Under the pieces are notes generated by a model that was not told the DNA's origin, ran no database searches, and saw nothing but the letters and a program-made list of their open reading frames with translations. Below, piece by piece: positions 1-10,220 of a DNA stretch of 64,000 nucleotides. The translations under genes were made by a program, and so were the position numbers. The DNA is taken from NCBI GenBank assembly GCA_963701675.1, contig OY969623.1, positions 7,564,001 to 7,628,000 on the forward strand, in the 5' to 3' direction. Origin of the DNA: G963701675 sp963701675 (GTDB lineage: Bacteria > Planctomycetota > Planctomycetia > Gemmatales > Gemmataceae). Position 1 is the first letter of the stretch. Every line of letters starts with the position of its first letter.

Positions 1-1
1 A

Positions 2-2155
2 TGGGGTGGTGGTGTCCAGGCGCCCTTGAACTTTCTCGATCCAACTATAGTTCCGAACCCTCAGGGGATCGCTTTTCCTCGAGTGTCCAAACCGAGCATC
101 GCGATCGATCGAGGCACCGGGGCACCCACCAACATCAGCCATGTCTATGTGGTCTACGCGCAGTACTCGGCCGACTATTCACTCGGTGTCCTTGTGATGC
201 AGCGGTATGATTTTAATGGCGTAACTGGTAATCTTACCCTTCCCATGAATTTCACCAACAAGATTCTCGCTCGTTGGTACAACCAGGGAACGGGGGGGGA
301 GGGTGGTCTTGGTTTTGAAGCCGTTTACAATCCGGTAGTCGTTGTCGACAACACCGTTTCCTCGTACGACGACCCGCAAGGTCCGACTCAGACCAACCCC
401 AATGTCGATCCGACCACTGGCCTTGGGGTCGTGTACGTTGCCTGGAACACAAACTACGCACCGTTCGAGTTTGCGCCGGCAAGTTATCAGGGTAATACAG
501 TTAAGGTGATCGCCTCGGCGGACGGTGGCAGCACCTTCTCCACAGAGAAATTTCTCCACGACGTCACCTATGCGGGCGGCGATCGCATGTCGTCGCCGCG
601 ACTAGCGGTGAGCCAGGGGAAGATGTTTCCTGACCCGAACCCGAACAATCCCGACGTGGCGGCGGGGCAGCTCACCGCCGTTTGGGATAACTTCCGCCAC
701 GTCCTCCCACCCCCTCCGAATCAACCGGATGTCATAATGTCCAACCGGATCAAGGACGGCGGTGTCGGCGTTTTGCTCACGAGTAATCGCTTGCTTCTCC
801 CGCCCCCGACTAGCACTTGTAGTTCAGCTACGGCTGGTTTTATGTGTGATGCGGTGGATCCCGGAACGGGCAATCACACTCCCGGCGTATCGGTGTACAA
901 GATCGACGTGACCAACGCCAACTTTGGGAGTTTGTTCCCAACATTCGGTACAGAAGTAACCGGGCTGAGCGTCACACTGAACATTGAGAGTGTCGACTGT
1001 GAAACGATGAAGGCGGAACTAATCCCCCCCTCGGACAGTGGACTTGGCACCGTCACGTTGTTTCAAAACAACACGGACGCCGCGGGGACGGCGGTCGACG
1101 GCAGGGGTATCTGCACCGACGGCGATCATGTGGGATTGATCAAGCCTGACCCTGATGTGGCCGGTACGATCTGGGACACCGTCTTCGATTTCGGCGTTCC
1201 ACGCCGGATAAATGACCCGACGTCCGAGTCGCCGTATACTGCACACTTCCGGCCTGAAGTCGGCGATTTGCCGCAGGAGTTTACGGTTGACAACGCGACT
1301 GGCGAGTGGCGACTGAAAATCACGAAGTTCCGAGCGAGCTCCGAGATGCCACCCGTCAACAACCTGCTGACCTGGAACCTTCGTTTTACCGGCCGTCTGA
1401 CACCCGAGGCCGAAACTGCGATAACCCTCCTGCCGCCACTTCCTGGGCCCTATGGCCTCAGGGGCGGCATACAGTCCGGAAGCTACTTGAACCCGCCGCC
1501 CACGTGGAATCCGTTCGGCGGCATTGCCTCCACTCCCGTAATCGCCTCGGACAATACACTTGGCGCCTTCAGCCCGTTCCAGGGCCGTCTCTACGTCGCA
1601 TTCACCGACACGGATTTCAACATTTCGCTCTACACATCCGATGATGGAGGCGAGAGTTGGGATTACCGCGGCATCGTAAACGACGACAACGGACTCGATG
1701 GCTATTCAGAGGGTACCCGCGCACAGTTCCACCCTTCAATTGCTGTAGATAATCACACCGGTACCCTCGTGGTGTCGTTCCTTGATAATCGATACGACGC
1801 TTCGAACCGGCGGTATGTCAACACCGTGACGGCGAGCATCGACGGCGGCTTTTCGTTCAACAAACAACCGTGGCTGAATCCGTCCCTGAGCGCGACGGAT
1901 ACGGTCACCGGCAACCAAATCGTGCTTCAGCCGATTCCGGGTAACCAGTCGGACGGCAACGAGGCTGCCGACCAGGTGTTTGGGTTGGGCGACAACCAGG
2001 GATTGGCGGTAGCCGCCGGCAAAATCTACGCTGTATGGGGTCATAACAATAACGGCGGGCGAGCGCCCGACGACGTCAATGACCCCAACACGTTTGCGCC
2101 AGCACATCTGGGCGGCAACTGCGGTTATCGCCGCCGGTCCACGCATTCTGGATAG
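2..2155 (+). CDS. Giant secreted sialidase-like/P-domain protein, N-terminal fragment (partial at window edge)
   Basis: The reading frame is open from the first bases of the window, so the true start lies upstream; a TTG at 26 is only the first possible start inside. The fragment carries Asp-box motifs of the BNR/sialidase type (SADGGSTFS, SDDGGESWD, SIDGGFSFN) spread over a propeller-like region, and in the middle (about 880-1400) a region resembling a proprotein-convertase P domain, ending in a W-L-T-W-N-L-R-F type strand. No catalytic residues are recognised. It stops at 2153-2155, but the protein clearly continues in the frame one base further on, beginning around 2100. The two open frames are therefore most likely one gene with a 1-base shift. 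The role is probably a surface or secreted adhesion or binding protein; this is inference from the domains only. Confidence 0.75.
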   Translation, partial: WGGGVQAPLNFLDPTIVPNPQGIAFPRVSKPSIAIDRGTGAPTNISHVYVVYAQYSADYSLGVLVMQRYDFNGVTGNLTLPMNFTNKILARWYNQGTGGEGGLGFEAVYNPVVVVDNTVSSYDDPQGPTQTNPNVDPTTGLGVVYVAWNTNYAPFEFAPASYQGNTVKVIASADGGSTFSTEKFLHDVTYAGGDRMSSPRLAVSQGKMFPDPNPNNPDVAAGQLTAVWDNFRHVLPPPPNQPDVIMSNRIKDGGVGVLLTSNRLLLPPPTSTCSSATAGFMCDAVDPGTGNHTPGVSVYKIDVTNANFGSLFPTFGTEVTGLSVTLNIESVDCETMKAELIPPSDSGLGTVTLFQNNTDAAGTAVDGRGICTDGDHVGLIKPDPDVAGTIWDTVFDFGVPRRINDPTSESPYTAHFRPEVGDLPQEFTVDNATGEWRLKITKFRASSEMPPVNNLLTWNLRFTGRLTPEAETAITLLPPLPGPYGLRGGIQSGSYLNPPPTWNPFGGIASTPVIASDNTLGAFSPFQGRLYVAFTDTDFNISLYTSDDGGESWDYRGIVNDDNGLDGYSEGTRAQFHPSIAVDNHTGTLVVSFLDNRYDASNRRYVNTVTASIDGGFSFNKQPWLNPSLSATDTVTGNQIVLQPIPGNQSDGNEAADQVFGLGDNQGLAVAAGKIYAVWGHNNNGGRAPDDVNDPNTFAPAHLGGNCGYRRRSTHSG

Positions 2156-5100
2156 CACCATGGGGCCCGCGCAAGGCGTAAATGTCGCTGGCTTCGAATT
2201 CAACAGTACCTTCAATTCCCAGGGTTTGCCCTTGGTCGACGGCTTCGCGGTTATCTTTGACCGCTGGGTCGATCCCGGAAGTTTCACACCAGCACAAGTG
2301 CAGGCCAAGTATCGGAGCACTGACCCACTCGCATCATTCGTGGATATCGCGGTCGATCAAGTGATCGCGTTAGACAATGTGCCTGGCCTTGGAGCGCATT
2401 CGTTTTTCATTCATTTCACAAATCCGCAGATTGCGACGGGAACCTACAGTTACGTTGTTCTGCCCGCTGTGCGGGACCGTATCCGCAAGCCGACGGGCAC
2501 GCCGGGAACGCCGGGTTGTCCAACTGCCGCTTACGTCCTCGGCAACTGCATGGACCAGAACGCCAACGCGATCGTGGGTGATTTATCCACTATTACTACG
2601 GGAGGCGATTCGTACGCAGCGCCGACGCCGCTCAACAATGGTCCAAACTTTTTGGCGCCCTATAGCCGCGATACGCTTCCCATTATCGTGCCGGGACCGT
2701 ATGTGCAAAAATCCGGTGTCGCCGGCAATCCCGTGACGGCCGATAACCTGGTGTTGAACAAGACCGTCACTTCCATCGACGTCACCTTCGATCGCGACAT
2801 GCAACCGGGAAGCATCACGCCGGCATCGATCTTGCGGATGATAGGGCCGGCCGGATTGATCAACGGTCCGTTCACGATCACGCCAAATCCGCTCGGCACC
2901 GATGCAGATCCGAGTTTCCCGCGAACGTATCGGATCGGCTTCCCAGCGCAGCAGTTGAGCGGGACCTACACTATTACATTCAACTCCACCGCTATGGCCA
3001 AGGGCGGCAAATTGCTGGATACGGAAAAGGATGCCGGTGTCGACATCTTGTTCCAGAAACCGAGCGCCGGAACGGAATCCAAGCTGTACGCCAACCTCAC
3101 CGACTTCTTCATCGGGCCGAACAGCACGATCATAACGACGATTAATGTGCCCGAGTCTTTCGTTATCCAGGGTGTTACGATTGGTAACGCGGGCAGTCCG
3201 GGCTTGGATATCAACTTCCCCGACACCCGTTTCTTGACGGGCAAGCTGATCGCGCCGGATGGAACCGAAATCAAGCTCTTCACGGAACCGGGCACGACTC
3301 AGTCGCATCAGGATTTCAAAGGCACAATTCTCGACGACAACGCCACCACACCGCAAGGAGGAACGAACGCAATCCAAGACGCCCCGGCGCCCTTCGATGG
3401 CAGGTTCAATCCCCAAAAGCCGCTCTTCCCACTCATAGGCAAGCCATCGGGCGGCACCTATCGGTTGATCATCACCAACGAGTCGCCGGTATTCTCGGGA
3501 ATTCTGAATGCCTGGTCTCTCGTATTGCAGAAAGCAATCTCGCAGACCGGGCTCGGCGAACCAGTCGCGGATTTGGCGGCAATCAGCTTCCGTATTTTCA
3601 ATGCAGACAAGTCGCTGCCCATTGCTCAGCAGACATGGACCCCGGTAGGACCCGCATCAAACAACAACAACTCGAACTCGAGCCGAATCGGCGGCATTGC
3701 GGTCGATCCGTCTGATCCATCGGGTAACACGGTTTTCGTCGCCGGGGCTAGCGGCGGTGTGTGGAAAACTACCAACTTCATGACGTCGAATCCGTTGGGA
3801 CCGACGTGGGTACCGTTGACCGATTTCGGGCCAACCTTCGGCATCAACATCGGCGGCATCGGCGTGTTCGGGCGGAATAACGATCCGAAGCAGACGATGG
3901 TGTTCGTCGCTACGGGTGAAGGGGACACCTATCCAGACGGGGAACCGAACGGCACCGGTTTAGGTCGCGGCGTACTCAGGTCGATGGACGGGGGTGCGAC
4001 GTGGACGCTCCTCGATAGCACGAACAACACGCTTCCGTTCGCTCAGCGCGACCATCGCTTTTTCGGGGCTTCTGCGTTCAAGATCGTCGTCGATCCGAAA
4101 CCATCGCCGGTCGGGCCGAACGAGGCAGTCGTGTATGTGGCGCTCACAGGATCAGACAGCGACAGTGAACTAACGGTTCAAGGTGGTATCTGGAAGAGCG
4201 TGGATAGCGGGAAACATTGGTTCCGGCTGACACCCGTACCCAACCAAACCGGGTTCGCCGACCCCACGGACATCGTCTTTGCTCCGGCGTCCGCCGATGC
4301 TATCACCGGCAATCTGCGCCTGGCGTACGCTGCGTGGCGCGGGCAGGGGGTTTATCTCAGCTCCAATGGCGGCTCGGGATGGAACCTGTTGGCCGGTCTC
4401 GTTGGAAATCCGCTGCTCCGAGATTTTGTTTCAAATACTCCAATTCCCGTCACTGATCCTGTGGATAATCCCAACGGCGATAAGGGCCGCATTGTTTTGG
4501 CAACCCCAGCGCTCAGCGGCAGCAAGGCCCAAGACCTCAGTTACCAGGGCTGGGTTTTTGCATGGATCTCTACGCCTGCCGGCAACACGGATGGGCTGTT
4601 TGTAAGCAAGGACTTCGGTCAGAATTGGACGAAGGTAAAGATCGGCGCGGCGGATTGTGCTCCGCTGCCGCCTTGTACCCCAACTAACGACGATTTGCGT
4701 CCCGACATAGACATAATGACCGGACAAGGGAATTATGACATCAGCATCGCGCTCGACCCCACGAATCCGAACATCGTATACCTCGGCGGCGGCGCGGGAC
4801 CGGTGCCGGGACAAGTGTCCTACCCGGTGATTCGACTCGACATAACCGGCTTGCACGATCCCCACGCGTTGGTGGCCTTCAACAATTTCCGCAATGACGG
4901 TGGCAAGTTGTACTTCCAGACGAAGGGCTCAATTACGCTAAAGGCTACGAAGGAGAACCTTCCATATGGTCATCCGCCTGCAATCCTCGGGGACATACCG
5001 TATCTGAATCTGTTCCGGGATCCAGATTCGCCATTCGCCAATCCGTCAACCCTATATGCCGGCAACGCCGGTGAGCCAAACCTGATTTCCACGTTTAACA

Positions 5101-7490
5101 ACGAGGGCCTGCGGGCGACATTCGCTCGATGGACACCGTTCACGGAGATGCTGGCCGGTTCTGTTGACCAGCATGAAGTGGTGTCCATGCTCGACCCGTT
5201 GACCGGTCACGCACGCTTGATCTTCGGTGATGATCAGGGCATATTCACTGCTGTCGATAAGGGTGACGGCACGTTCAGCTTCGGGGTCGGCACGGCGTTG
5301 ACGCCGTTCGGTCCGGTTAATGGAAACTTGCAGATCAACCAGTTCTACGGTGGCGCTACCCAGCCGAGTCAAAGCGCTGCTGACAAGGGTGGCTCAATGT
5401 TCTACGGTGCAGCCCAGGATAACGGCACGCCGTCATCCGACAAGGACATTCTAACGAACGGCAATATTCAGTGGACCGGTCCGACCGGCGATGCGTCTTG
5501 GGTCGAGACAGACCAAACGGGCTCGGGCACGGTGTTCCACTTCAAATGGCCGTGCTGCGGCGGCAACACCACCGACTTCTTTACGGTCAACAACATCGGC
5601 CACACCGTCGGCCTGCTTCAGGCGCCGGTCGATCCGCAATGGCCGAGCACCGGTGGATTCCGTTTTGCCGTAAACCCGATTAACCCAGACCAGGTCGTTG
5701 TCGGCTCTGGTGCAGGGCGAATCTTCCGGACGGGCGGCCTGCCTGGCGGCTACACCTGGTTCGTCATTGGAGAACCGCAAGCAACGGGTGGGCCGATGGA
5801 CAACGTCCGAGCGCAAGCCTTGGCGTTCGGAGCGCCCGATCCGTCTGACCCGACACTGCAAACCGACAACTTCATTTACATCGGCTACGACACCGGAAAC
5901 ATTTTTGTAACGTTCGACGGCGGCGGACACTGGATCCAGTTCGGGACGGCCCAAGGCCTTGATGGGTCTGCGGTCCAGCAAATCGTCACCAATCCGAGGC
6001 GCGGCAGTCACGAAGCCTACGCCGTCACCCTGACGGGTGTATTTTGGATGCCTGACTCCGCCGTTCCAGGCGCAACCTGGATCAACGTTACGGGTGACGT
6101 GTTCACGAAGACCATTACACCGTTTGGCGTAGCGGACCTTACCGAGACGCGCTTGCGATTCATAACTACGATTCAGGCCGATTGGCGCTATGCGATTCTC
6201 GATAATCCCAGCCAACCGAACGGCCCGACACATCCGATTCTTTACATCGGCGGTGAAGGCGGTGTGTACCGCTCCCTAAACAAGGGTCAGACCTGGACGG
6301 TGTTTCCGAACGTCGCTAACGACGGGGCGCCCGTAAAAGGTGGTTACCTGCCGAACGCGGAAGTAACGCGACTCGAATTGGCCCTCGGCAACGTCAACCC
6401 CGAAACCGGTATCCCTGATCCCAAGACCAGCGAAGAATTGCTCGTTGCGCATACTTACGGCCGCGGTAGTTTCATGATCCGCCTCAAAGCGCCGGCGCCG
6501 CTCGAACAGGCGTTCGTTCGCGGGTTGGACGCGCAGGTCTATGCCCAACGTCTCGATGCCAACGGCAACCCCATCGGCGGCTACTTCCTGACTTCAGGCG
6601 GAACGTTCAAGTCGTTCGTCGTCGGCCGAAAATCGGACAAGTTGCCGCAACTGTTCGCCATCGGTTCCGACGATCAGATCTACACACAGAAGTTCGACGG
6701 CAGCGGCGCATCGACCGGGCCGTGGTCACTGGTCGCTCCGGGAGGATTCAAGGCAGTCGTGGTCGGCAACATTCCGTCGTCGGGCGGGCCGGAGATCTTT
6801 GTCACTGGCTTCGACAATCAACTCTACGCTTTGAAGTTCGACGCCAACGGTAATCCGATTGGAACGTACTTCGCCGCGCAGCCTCTGGGCGTCGGCGTCA
6901 AGCAGATCTTCGTCGGACATGACTCTATCAAACGGCCGCAAGTTTGGGCTGTCGGTTTCGACAACCAGGTTTACACGCAGAAGTTCGGCAAGCAAGGCAA
7001 CTCGGCCGGACCGTGGATCCTGACGGCCCCAGCACCGGTTAAGAGCGTCACCGTCGCACAGGATCCAGCCGGCAGGCCGGAAACCTTCGTCATCGGCTTC
7101 GATGACAAGGTGTACTACCAGAAGTATGATGCCAACGGCGTGCCGATCGGCGGCTATACTCAGCTTGGAGCGAAGACCGTCACCAAGATCATTCCGGCGC
7201 ACGACGCACTAAATAATCCGGAGATCTTCGTGTTGGGAACGGATCAGACCGTTTACGTGCACCGGTTCGACGGCAACGGCAATCCGTTCGGCGGAGGATA
7301 CGTCCTGGCCTCGCCGGGTCAGGTCAAGAACCTCGACGTTGGATTCGATCTGAACAACAACCCCGAACTGTTCGTTATCGGGCTGGACGATCAGGTTTAC
7401 TACGCGACCTTCTTTGCGAATGGTCTCCCGGCGACGCCTTACAAGTTGTTAACGCCGGGTAAAGTACTCGGCCTGAAGGTTACGAAATAG
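2079..7490 (+). CDS. Giant secreted protein, C-terminal fragment: Ig-like, P-domain, BNR repeats, seven-repeat propeller
   Basis: This is the continuation of the preceding fragment in another frame; the 20 or so residues before about 2100 are probably not translated as shown. Regions in order: two SbsA-like Ig-type segments (to about 3070); a P/homoB domain (about 3070-3540) with PDGTEIKLF and a closing N-A-W-S-L-V-L-Q strand; a long BNR/sortilin-like region with GGVWKTTNF, SMDGGATWTLL, VYRSLNKGQTWTVF (about 3600-6490); and seven repeats of about 47 residues at the C terminus. With the upstream fragment the protein would exceed 2,400 residues. No dockerin, LPXTG or PEP-CTERM signal is seen at the end. 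Function unknown; surface binding or adhesion is a plausible guess. Confidence 0.8.
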   Translation: MTPTRLRQHIWAATAVIAAGPRILDSTMGPAQGVNVAGFEFNSTFNSQGLPLVDGFAVIFDRWVDPGSFTPAQVQAKYRSTDPLASFVDIAVDQVIALDNVPGLGAHSFFIHFTNPQIATGTYSYVVLPAVRDRIRKPTGTPGTPGCPTAAYVLGNCMDQNANAIVGDLSTITTGGDSYAAPTPLNNGPNFLAPYSRDTLPIIVPGPYVQKSGVAGNPVTADNLVLNKTVTSIDVTFDRDMQPGSITPASILRMIGPAGLINGPFTITPNPLGTDADPSFPRTYRIGFPAQQLSGTYTITFNSTAMAKGGKLLDTEKDAGVDILFQKPSAGTESKLYANLTDFFIGPNSTIITTINVPESFVIQGVTIGNAGSPGLDINFPDTRFLTGKLIAPDGTEIKLFTEPGTTQSHQDFKGTILDDNATTPQGGTNAIQDAPAPFDGRFNPQKPLFPLIGKPSGGTYRLIITNESPVFSGILNAWSLVLQKAISQTGLGEPVADLAAISFRIFNADKSLPIAQQTWTPVGPASNNNNSNSSRIGGIAVDPSDPSGNTVFVAGASGGVWKTTNFMTSNPLGPTWVPLTDFGPTFGINIGGIGVFGRNNDPKQTMVFVATGEGDTYPDGEPNGTGLGRGVLRSMDGGATWTLLDSTNNTLPFAQRDHRFFGASAFKIVVDPKPSPVGPNEAVVYVALTGSDSDSELTVQGGIWKSVDSGKHWFRLTPVPNQTGFADPTDIVFAPASADAITGNLRLAYAAWRGQGVYLSSNGGSGWNLLAGLVGNPLLRDFVSNTPIPVTDPVDNPNGDKGRIVLATPALSGSKAQDLSYQGWVFAWISTPAGNTDGLFVSKDFGQNWTKVKIGAADCAPLPPCTPTNDDLRPDIDIMTGQGNYDISIALDPTNPNIVYLGGGAGPVPGQVSYPVIRLDITGLHDPHALVAFNNFRNDGGKLYFQTKGSITLKATKENLPYGHPPAILGDIPYLNLFRDPDSPFANPSTLYAGNAGEPNLISTFNNEGLRATFARWTPFTEMLAGSVDQHEVVSMLDPLTGHARLIFGDDQGIFTAVDKGDGTFSFGVGTALTPFGPVNGNLQINQFYGGATQPSQSAADKGGSMFYGAAQDNGTPSSDKDILTNGNIQWTGPTGDASWVETDQTGSGTVFHFKWPCCGGNTTDFFTVNNIGHTVGLLQAPVDPQWPSTGGFRFAVNPINPDQVVVGSGAGRIFRTGGLPGGYTWFVIGEPQATGGPMDNVRAQALAFGAPDPSDPTLQTDNFIYIGYDTGNIFVTFDGGGHWIQFGTAQGLDGSAVQQIVTNPRRGSHEAYAVTLTGVFWMPDSAVPGATWINVTGDVFTKTITPFGVADLTETRLRFITTIQADWRYAILDNPSQPNGPTHPILYIGGEGGVYRSLNKGQTWTVFPNVANDGAPVKGGYLPNAEVTRLELALGNVNPETGIPDPKTSEELLVAHTYGRGSFMIRLKAPAPLEQAFVRGLDAQVYAQRLDANGNPIGGYFLTSGGTFKSFVVGRKSDKLPQLFAIGSDDQIYTQKFDGSGASTGPWSLVAPGGFKAVVVGNIPSSGGPEIFVTGFDNQLYALKFDANGNPIGTYFAAQPLGVGVKQIFVGHDSIKRPQVWAVGFDNQVYTQKFGKQGNSAGPWILTAPAPVKSVTVAQDPAGRPETFVIGFDDKVYYQKYDANGVPIGGYTQLGAKTVTKIIPAHDALNNPEIFVLGTDQTVYVHRFDGNGNPFGGGYVLASPGQVKNLDVGFDLNNNPELFVIGLDDQVYYATFFANGLPATPYKLLTPGKVLGLKVTK
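6511..7487 (+). repeat. Seven tandem protein repeats (about 47 residues each), probable small-blade beta-propeller
   Basis: The last 325 or so residues of the giant protein are seven copies of a unit with the pattern P-x-[IVL]-F-V-x-G-x-D-[DN]-Q-[VI]-Y-x-x-[KR]-[FY]-D-x-N-G-x-P-x-G-x-Y, followed by a strand of V-K-x-[IV]-x-V type. Seven copies of this length match a closed seven-bladed propeller of the lectin/tectonin (PLL-like) kind. Known proteins of that fold bind glycans; whether this one does is inference. Confidence 0.7.
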
Positions 7491-7554
7491 CGACGAATCG
7501 ATGCCGCTTGTGGCTTAGCACGGATGATATGACGCTAGGCCGCAAGCCGGCTCG

Positions 7555-8727
7555 TTATTTGGCTCGCGGGACGAGCCAACGCAGAGTTTGCATAATCAGG
7601 AATGCGGCGAGGATCGGAATGATGCCCCATCCTAGCCAAGGCAGCCAGCGCGATCCCACGGCCAAGCCGATGATGGCCCATAGCATTCCGCAACCCACCA
7701 ATGTCATCGTCCCCTTGAAACCGACTTCTTCCGACGCGTCTTGATATTCCATTGTGCTGGTTCGTCGGCGCGCAATGCTCCGACGGGCCGCGTCATCGAG
7801 CTCAAGGCATCGAACCGCGTCGTGCCATGACGGGCGAACGACATTCGGCTTGGCGCGCCCGCTTGCTTCGAATGCAGCAACAGCCGCTTCAAACAATTCA
7901 ACCAATCGCGGCCCCGGATTCCACGCCTCCCATTGCTCGCGTTTAGGTTCCGCATCGGCGTCACGCCGCCATGTCAATGACGCAGGGCCTGTCACACCGT
8001 CCGCGAATTCGAGCTCCGCCTTTCCATTTGCACCGATGACGTTCCAGCGACAACTGGGGCGCGATTGGCGTGGCACAAAAGTGGCTTGAAACAGTCCGCC
8101 TCGGTCAAATCGTCCGCCGAGCAGAACGGGTTCATTTACCGCTACTTCCTCGGCGCGGGCAAACGCGTAAACTTCGGCGAGGTCACCGCCGAGCGCGGTC
8201 AGTGCATCCCAGCCAGGGAAGCTCGCTTTGGCGTCGCTTGTTTCGGTGGCATTCATCAAGTCGCCGGTGATGTGGCGCTCGACTTGAACGAGTCGAATGG
8301 CGCCCAGCCCTTCGTCGCCGATTCGAGCTGCATGCGCCAGTTTTTGGATTGCGGGGTGAAGTCCTTCTACCAGAATGGGTAACAGCACGCGGCCGATGTC
8401 CGCCTGGAGCATTGCCGCCTCGTAGGCCGGGTCCAGAGTCGATTCGACAGGATGGACGCAAAGAACGTGGCGTTCCGATTGCAGTGCGCGTCGTAATTGG
8501 GCGGCGCGTATGTTCGGACGACTCGCGACGATTACTGCGTCGATACTCGGATCGGCGAGAACTTCCTCAATGTCCTCATGGCTGCGAACCGTCATTCCTC
8601 GGCGATTGAGCGACGCCGCTCCCTCGGGGTGCCCGCAATATGCCACTACGGTGTGTCGGCCAGACTTGGAAAAAGCTTCGGCTGCGTTCAAGCCGTCCGG
8701 ATGATCACCCAAAAGCGCGAACCGCAT
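7555..8727 (-). CDS. Gfo/Idh/MocA-family oxidoreductase with C-terminal membrane segments
   Basis: The N-terminal 120 residues form a Rossmann-like dinucleotide domain beginning MRFALLGDHPDG, followed by the alpha/beta C-terminal domain of the Gfo/Idh/MocA family. Two features are odd. The usual E-K-P motif that supplies the catalytic lysine is replaced by a C-V-H-P-V-E-S stretch near residue 95, so dehydrogenase activity is uncertain. The last 55 or so residues are two hydrophobic helices (around TLVGCGMLWAIIGLAV and IIPILAAFLIMQTL), which the family normally lacks and which would anchor the enzyme to a membrane. The gene ends 64 bp from the end of the giant protein gene (convergent) and follows the kinase gene on the same strand. 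Substrate unknown. Confidence 0.75.
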   Translation of the reverse strand: MRFALLGDHPDGLNAAEAFSKSGRHTVVAYCGHPEGAASLNRRGMTVRSHEDIEEVLADPSIDAVIVASRPNIRAAQLRRALQSERHVLCVHPVESTLDPAYEAAMLQADIGRVLLPILVEGLHPAIQKLAHAARIGDEGLGAIRLVQVERHITGDLMNATETSDAKASFPGWDALTALGGDLAEVYAFARAEEVAVNEPVLLGGRFDRGGLFQATFVPRQSRPSCRWNVIGANGKAELEFADGVTGPASLTWRRDADAEPKREQWEAWNPGPRLVELFEAAVAAFEASGRAKPNVVRPSWHDAVRCLELDDAARRSIARRRTSTMEYQDASEEVGFKGTMTLVGCGMLWAIIGLAVGSRWLPWLGWGIIPILAAFLIMQTLRWLVPRAK

Positions 8728-8759
8728 GCAGTCTGTTTTATGGGAACCGGGAGATACGA

Positions 8760-10091
8760 TTAGCGGTCCCTGAACGCCAGGCTCGAGCGATCCAACGGGA
8801 AACGAATTGGCGGAACAGCCGGCATGGTAGGCGGACCTACCTTGGGAGTCCGTTTGGTGATTCCCGTTTGGGGTGCTGGCTTCAACGGCTCGACTTGTGG
8901 CGCCAATGTTGCCGGGGACAAGGCCGGAGGATCGTCGACGACCGGAATCGGGTCAACCGGCTGCTGCAATGCCCAAACGCACAAGAACCCGGCGATAAGG
9001 CACGTGATCCCAACAACAGAAGGCCAAAGTAGCCAGTTAGCTCTTGTACGTGAGCGCGGCGATTTTTTCTTCGCAAATGCTCGGTCTACGTCGTCTTGAA
9101 ACACGCGAAGTTGTTGCGAACTCCCGGTTTTTCGGCGGCGAGGCCGGTCAGTGGGCCGCGGCGCCAGTGTTGCTTCTTGGCCGTTGGCCAAGCCCGCGAG
9201 AAGATCCTTTGTGACGCGCGACTTGCGGATTATCAGCGATTCCAACTCGCGGATTAGCGCGGCGGGAGTTTGGTACCGGTCAGCTGGGTCTTTGGCGAGC
9301 ATGCGATGAAGCACGTCGGCCATTGCATCAGGGACAGAAGGATTTAGCGTGCGAATGTCGGGCGGCTCTGTTTCGACGTGTTGCAGAATACGCTCGGTAA
9401 TGCTCCCTTCCGGGAAAGGCGGCCGACCCGCGAGAAGGTGAAACCACGTGCAGCCGAGTGCGTAAATATCACTGCGGACATCGGCCGCGCCGCTGTTTCG
9501 CGCCTGTTCCGGCGCGATATAGTCGACCGTGCCCAGCGTCGTTCCAGGTCGAGTGACCCGGCACGATTCGTCGTCATCCTCGAGGTTGCGCGCCAAACCT
9601 AGATCAATGAGCTTGAGGTGAGGTTTACCCTCGCGATCTACGATGAGAAAGTTTGACGGCTTCACATCGCGATGGGTGATGCCATGATGGTAGAGATGAG
9701 CGATGGCCCGCGACGCCTGCGTGATGATGTCGCGAGTTTCATGTACATCCAGATGTTCGACAGCCGCCGCGTAGTCCTTTAGATCGACGCCGTCCACGAA
9801 CTCCAATGCAAGATAGTGTAGCCCAGCCGTTTCACCCGATTCGTAGAAGCTCACTACGTTCGGATGTTCCCCGAGCTGGCTTCCATGGTGGGCTTCGAGC
9901 TGAAAACGGCGAAGGAGTACCGGCTTTGAGGTCCATTCCGGTGATAGGACTTTGAGTGCAACCGCGCGCTCGTTGTCGATGTCCCAGGCCTTGTAAACGG
10001 CGCCCATGCCGCCCGTAGCGATGCGGTTGATCGGCTGATAGCGGCCGATCTGGGGCAGGCGAGCAACACGCACTGCTGGTTCTGTCGACAT
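8760..10091 (-). CDS. Ser/Thr protein kinase, membrane-anchored
   Basis: Standard Hanks-type kinase domain near the N terminus: glycine loop ATGGMGAVYKA, ATP lysine in VALKVL, catalytic loop HRDVKPSNF, metal site written DLGLA rather than DFG, and an activation segment ending APEQA. A linker rich in Arg/Lys leads to one transmembrane helix (WLLWPSVVGITCLIAGF) and a proline-rich tail of about 55 residues outside. The frame is open to a start at 10193, but the extra 34 residues do not look like kinase or like a signal peptide, so I chose the ATG at 10089-10091 (MSTEPAV). Upstream of neither start is there a clear Shine-Dalgarno site. The small tail makes a periplasmic sensor domain unlikely. 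Substrate unknown. Confidence 0.85.
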   Translation of the reverse strand: MSTEPAVRVARLPQIGRYQPINRIATGGMGAVYKAWDIDNERAVALKVLSPEWTSKPVLLRRFQLEAHHGSQLGEHPNVVSFYESGETAGLHYLALEFVDGVDLKDYAAAVEHLDVHETRDIITQASRAIAHLYHHGITHRDVKPSNFLIVDREGKPHLKLIDLGLARNLEDDDESCRVTRPGTTLGTVDYIAPEQARNSGAADVRSDIYALGCTWFHLLAGRPPFPEGSITERILQHVETEPPDIRTLNPSVPDAMADVLHRMLAKDPADRYQTPAALIRELESLIIRKSRVTKDLLAGLANGQEATLAPRPTDRPRRRKTGSSQQLRVFQDDVDRAFAKKKSPRSRTRANWLLWPSVVGITCLIAGFLCVWALQQPVDPIPVVDDPPALSPATLAPQVEPLKPAPQTGITKRTPKVGPPTMPAVPPIRFPLDRSSLAFRDR

Positions 10092-10220
10092 CGAAGTCAA
10101 AAACCCAACTGTTGTTGCCGCGATACGATACGGGGCGATCAAGCAAGCGGCGAAAACGAACCCGAACCCACGAGACGCGATTCTACCTCTCATTTAGACG
10201 ATGCGACAAGGATGGAGGTT

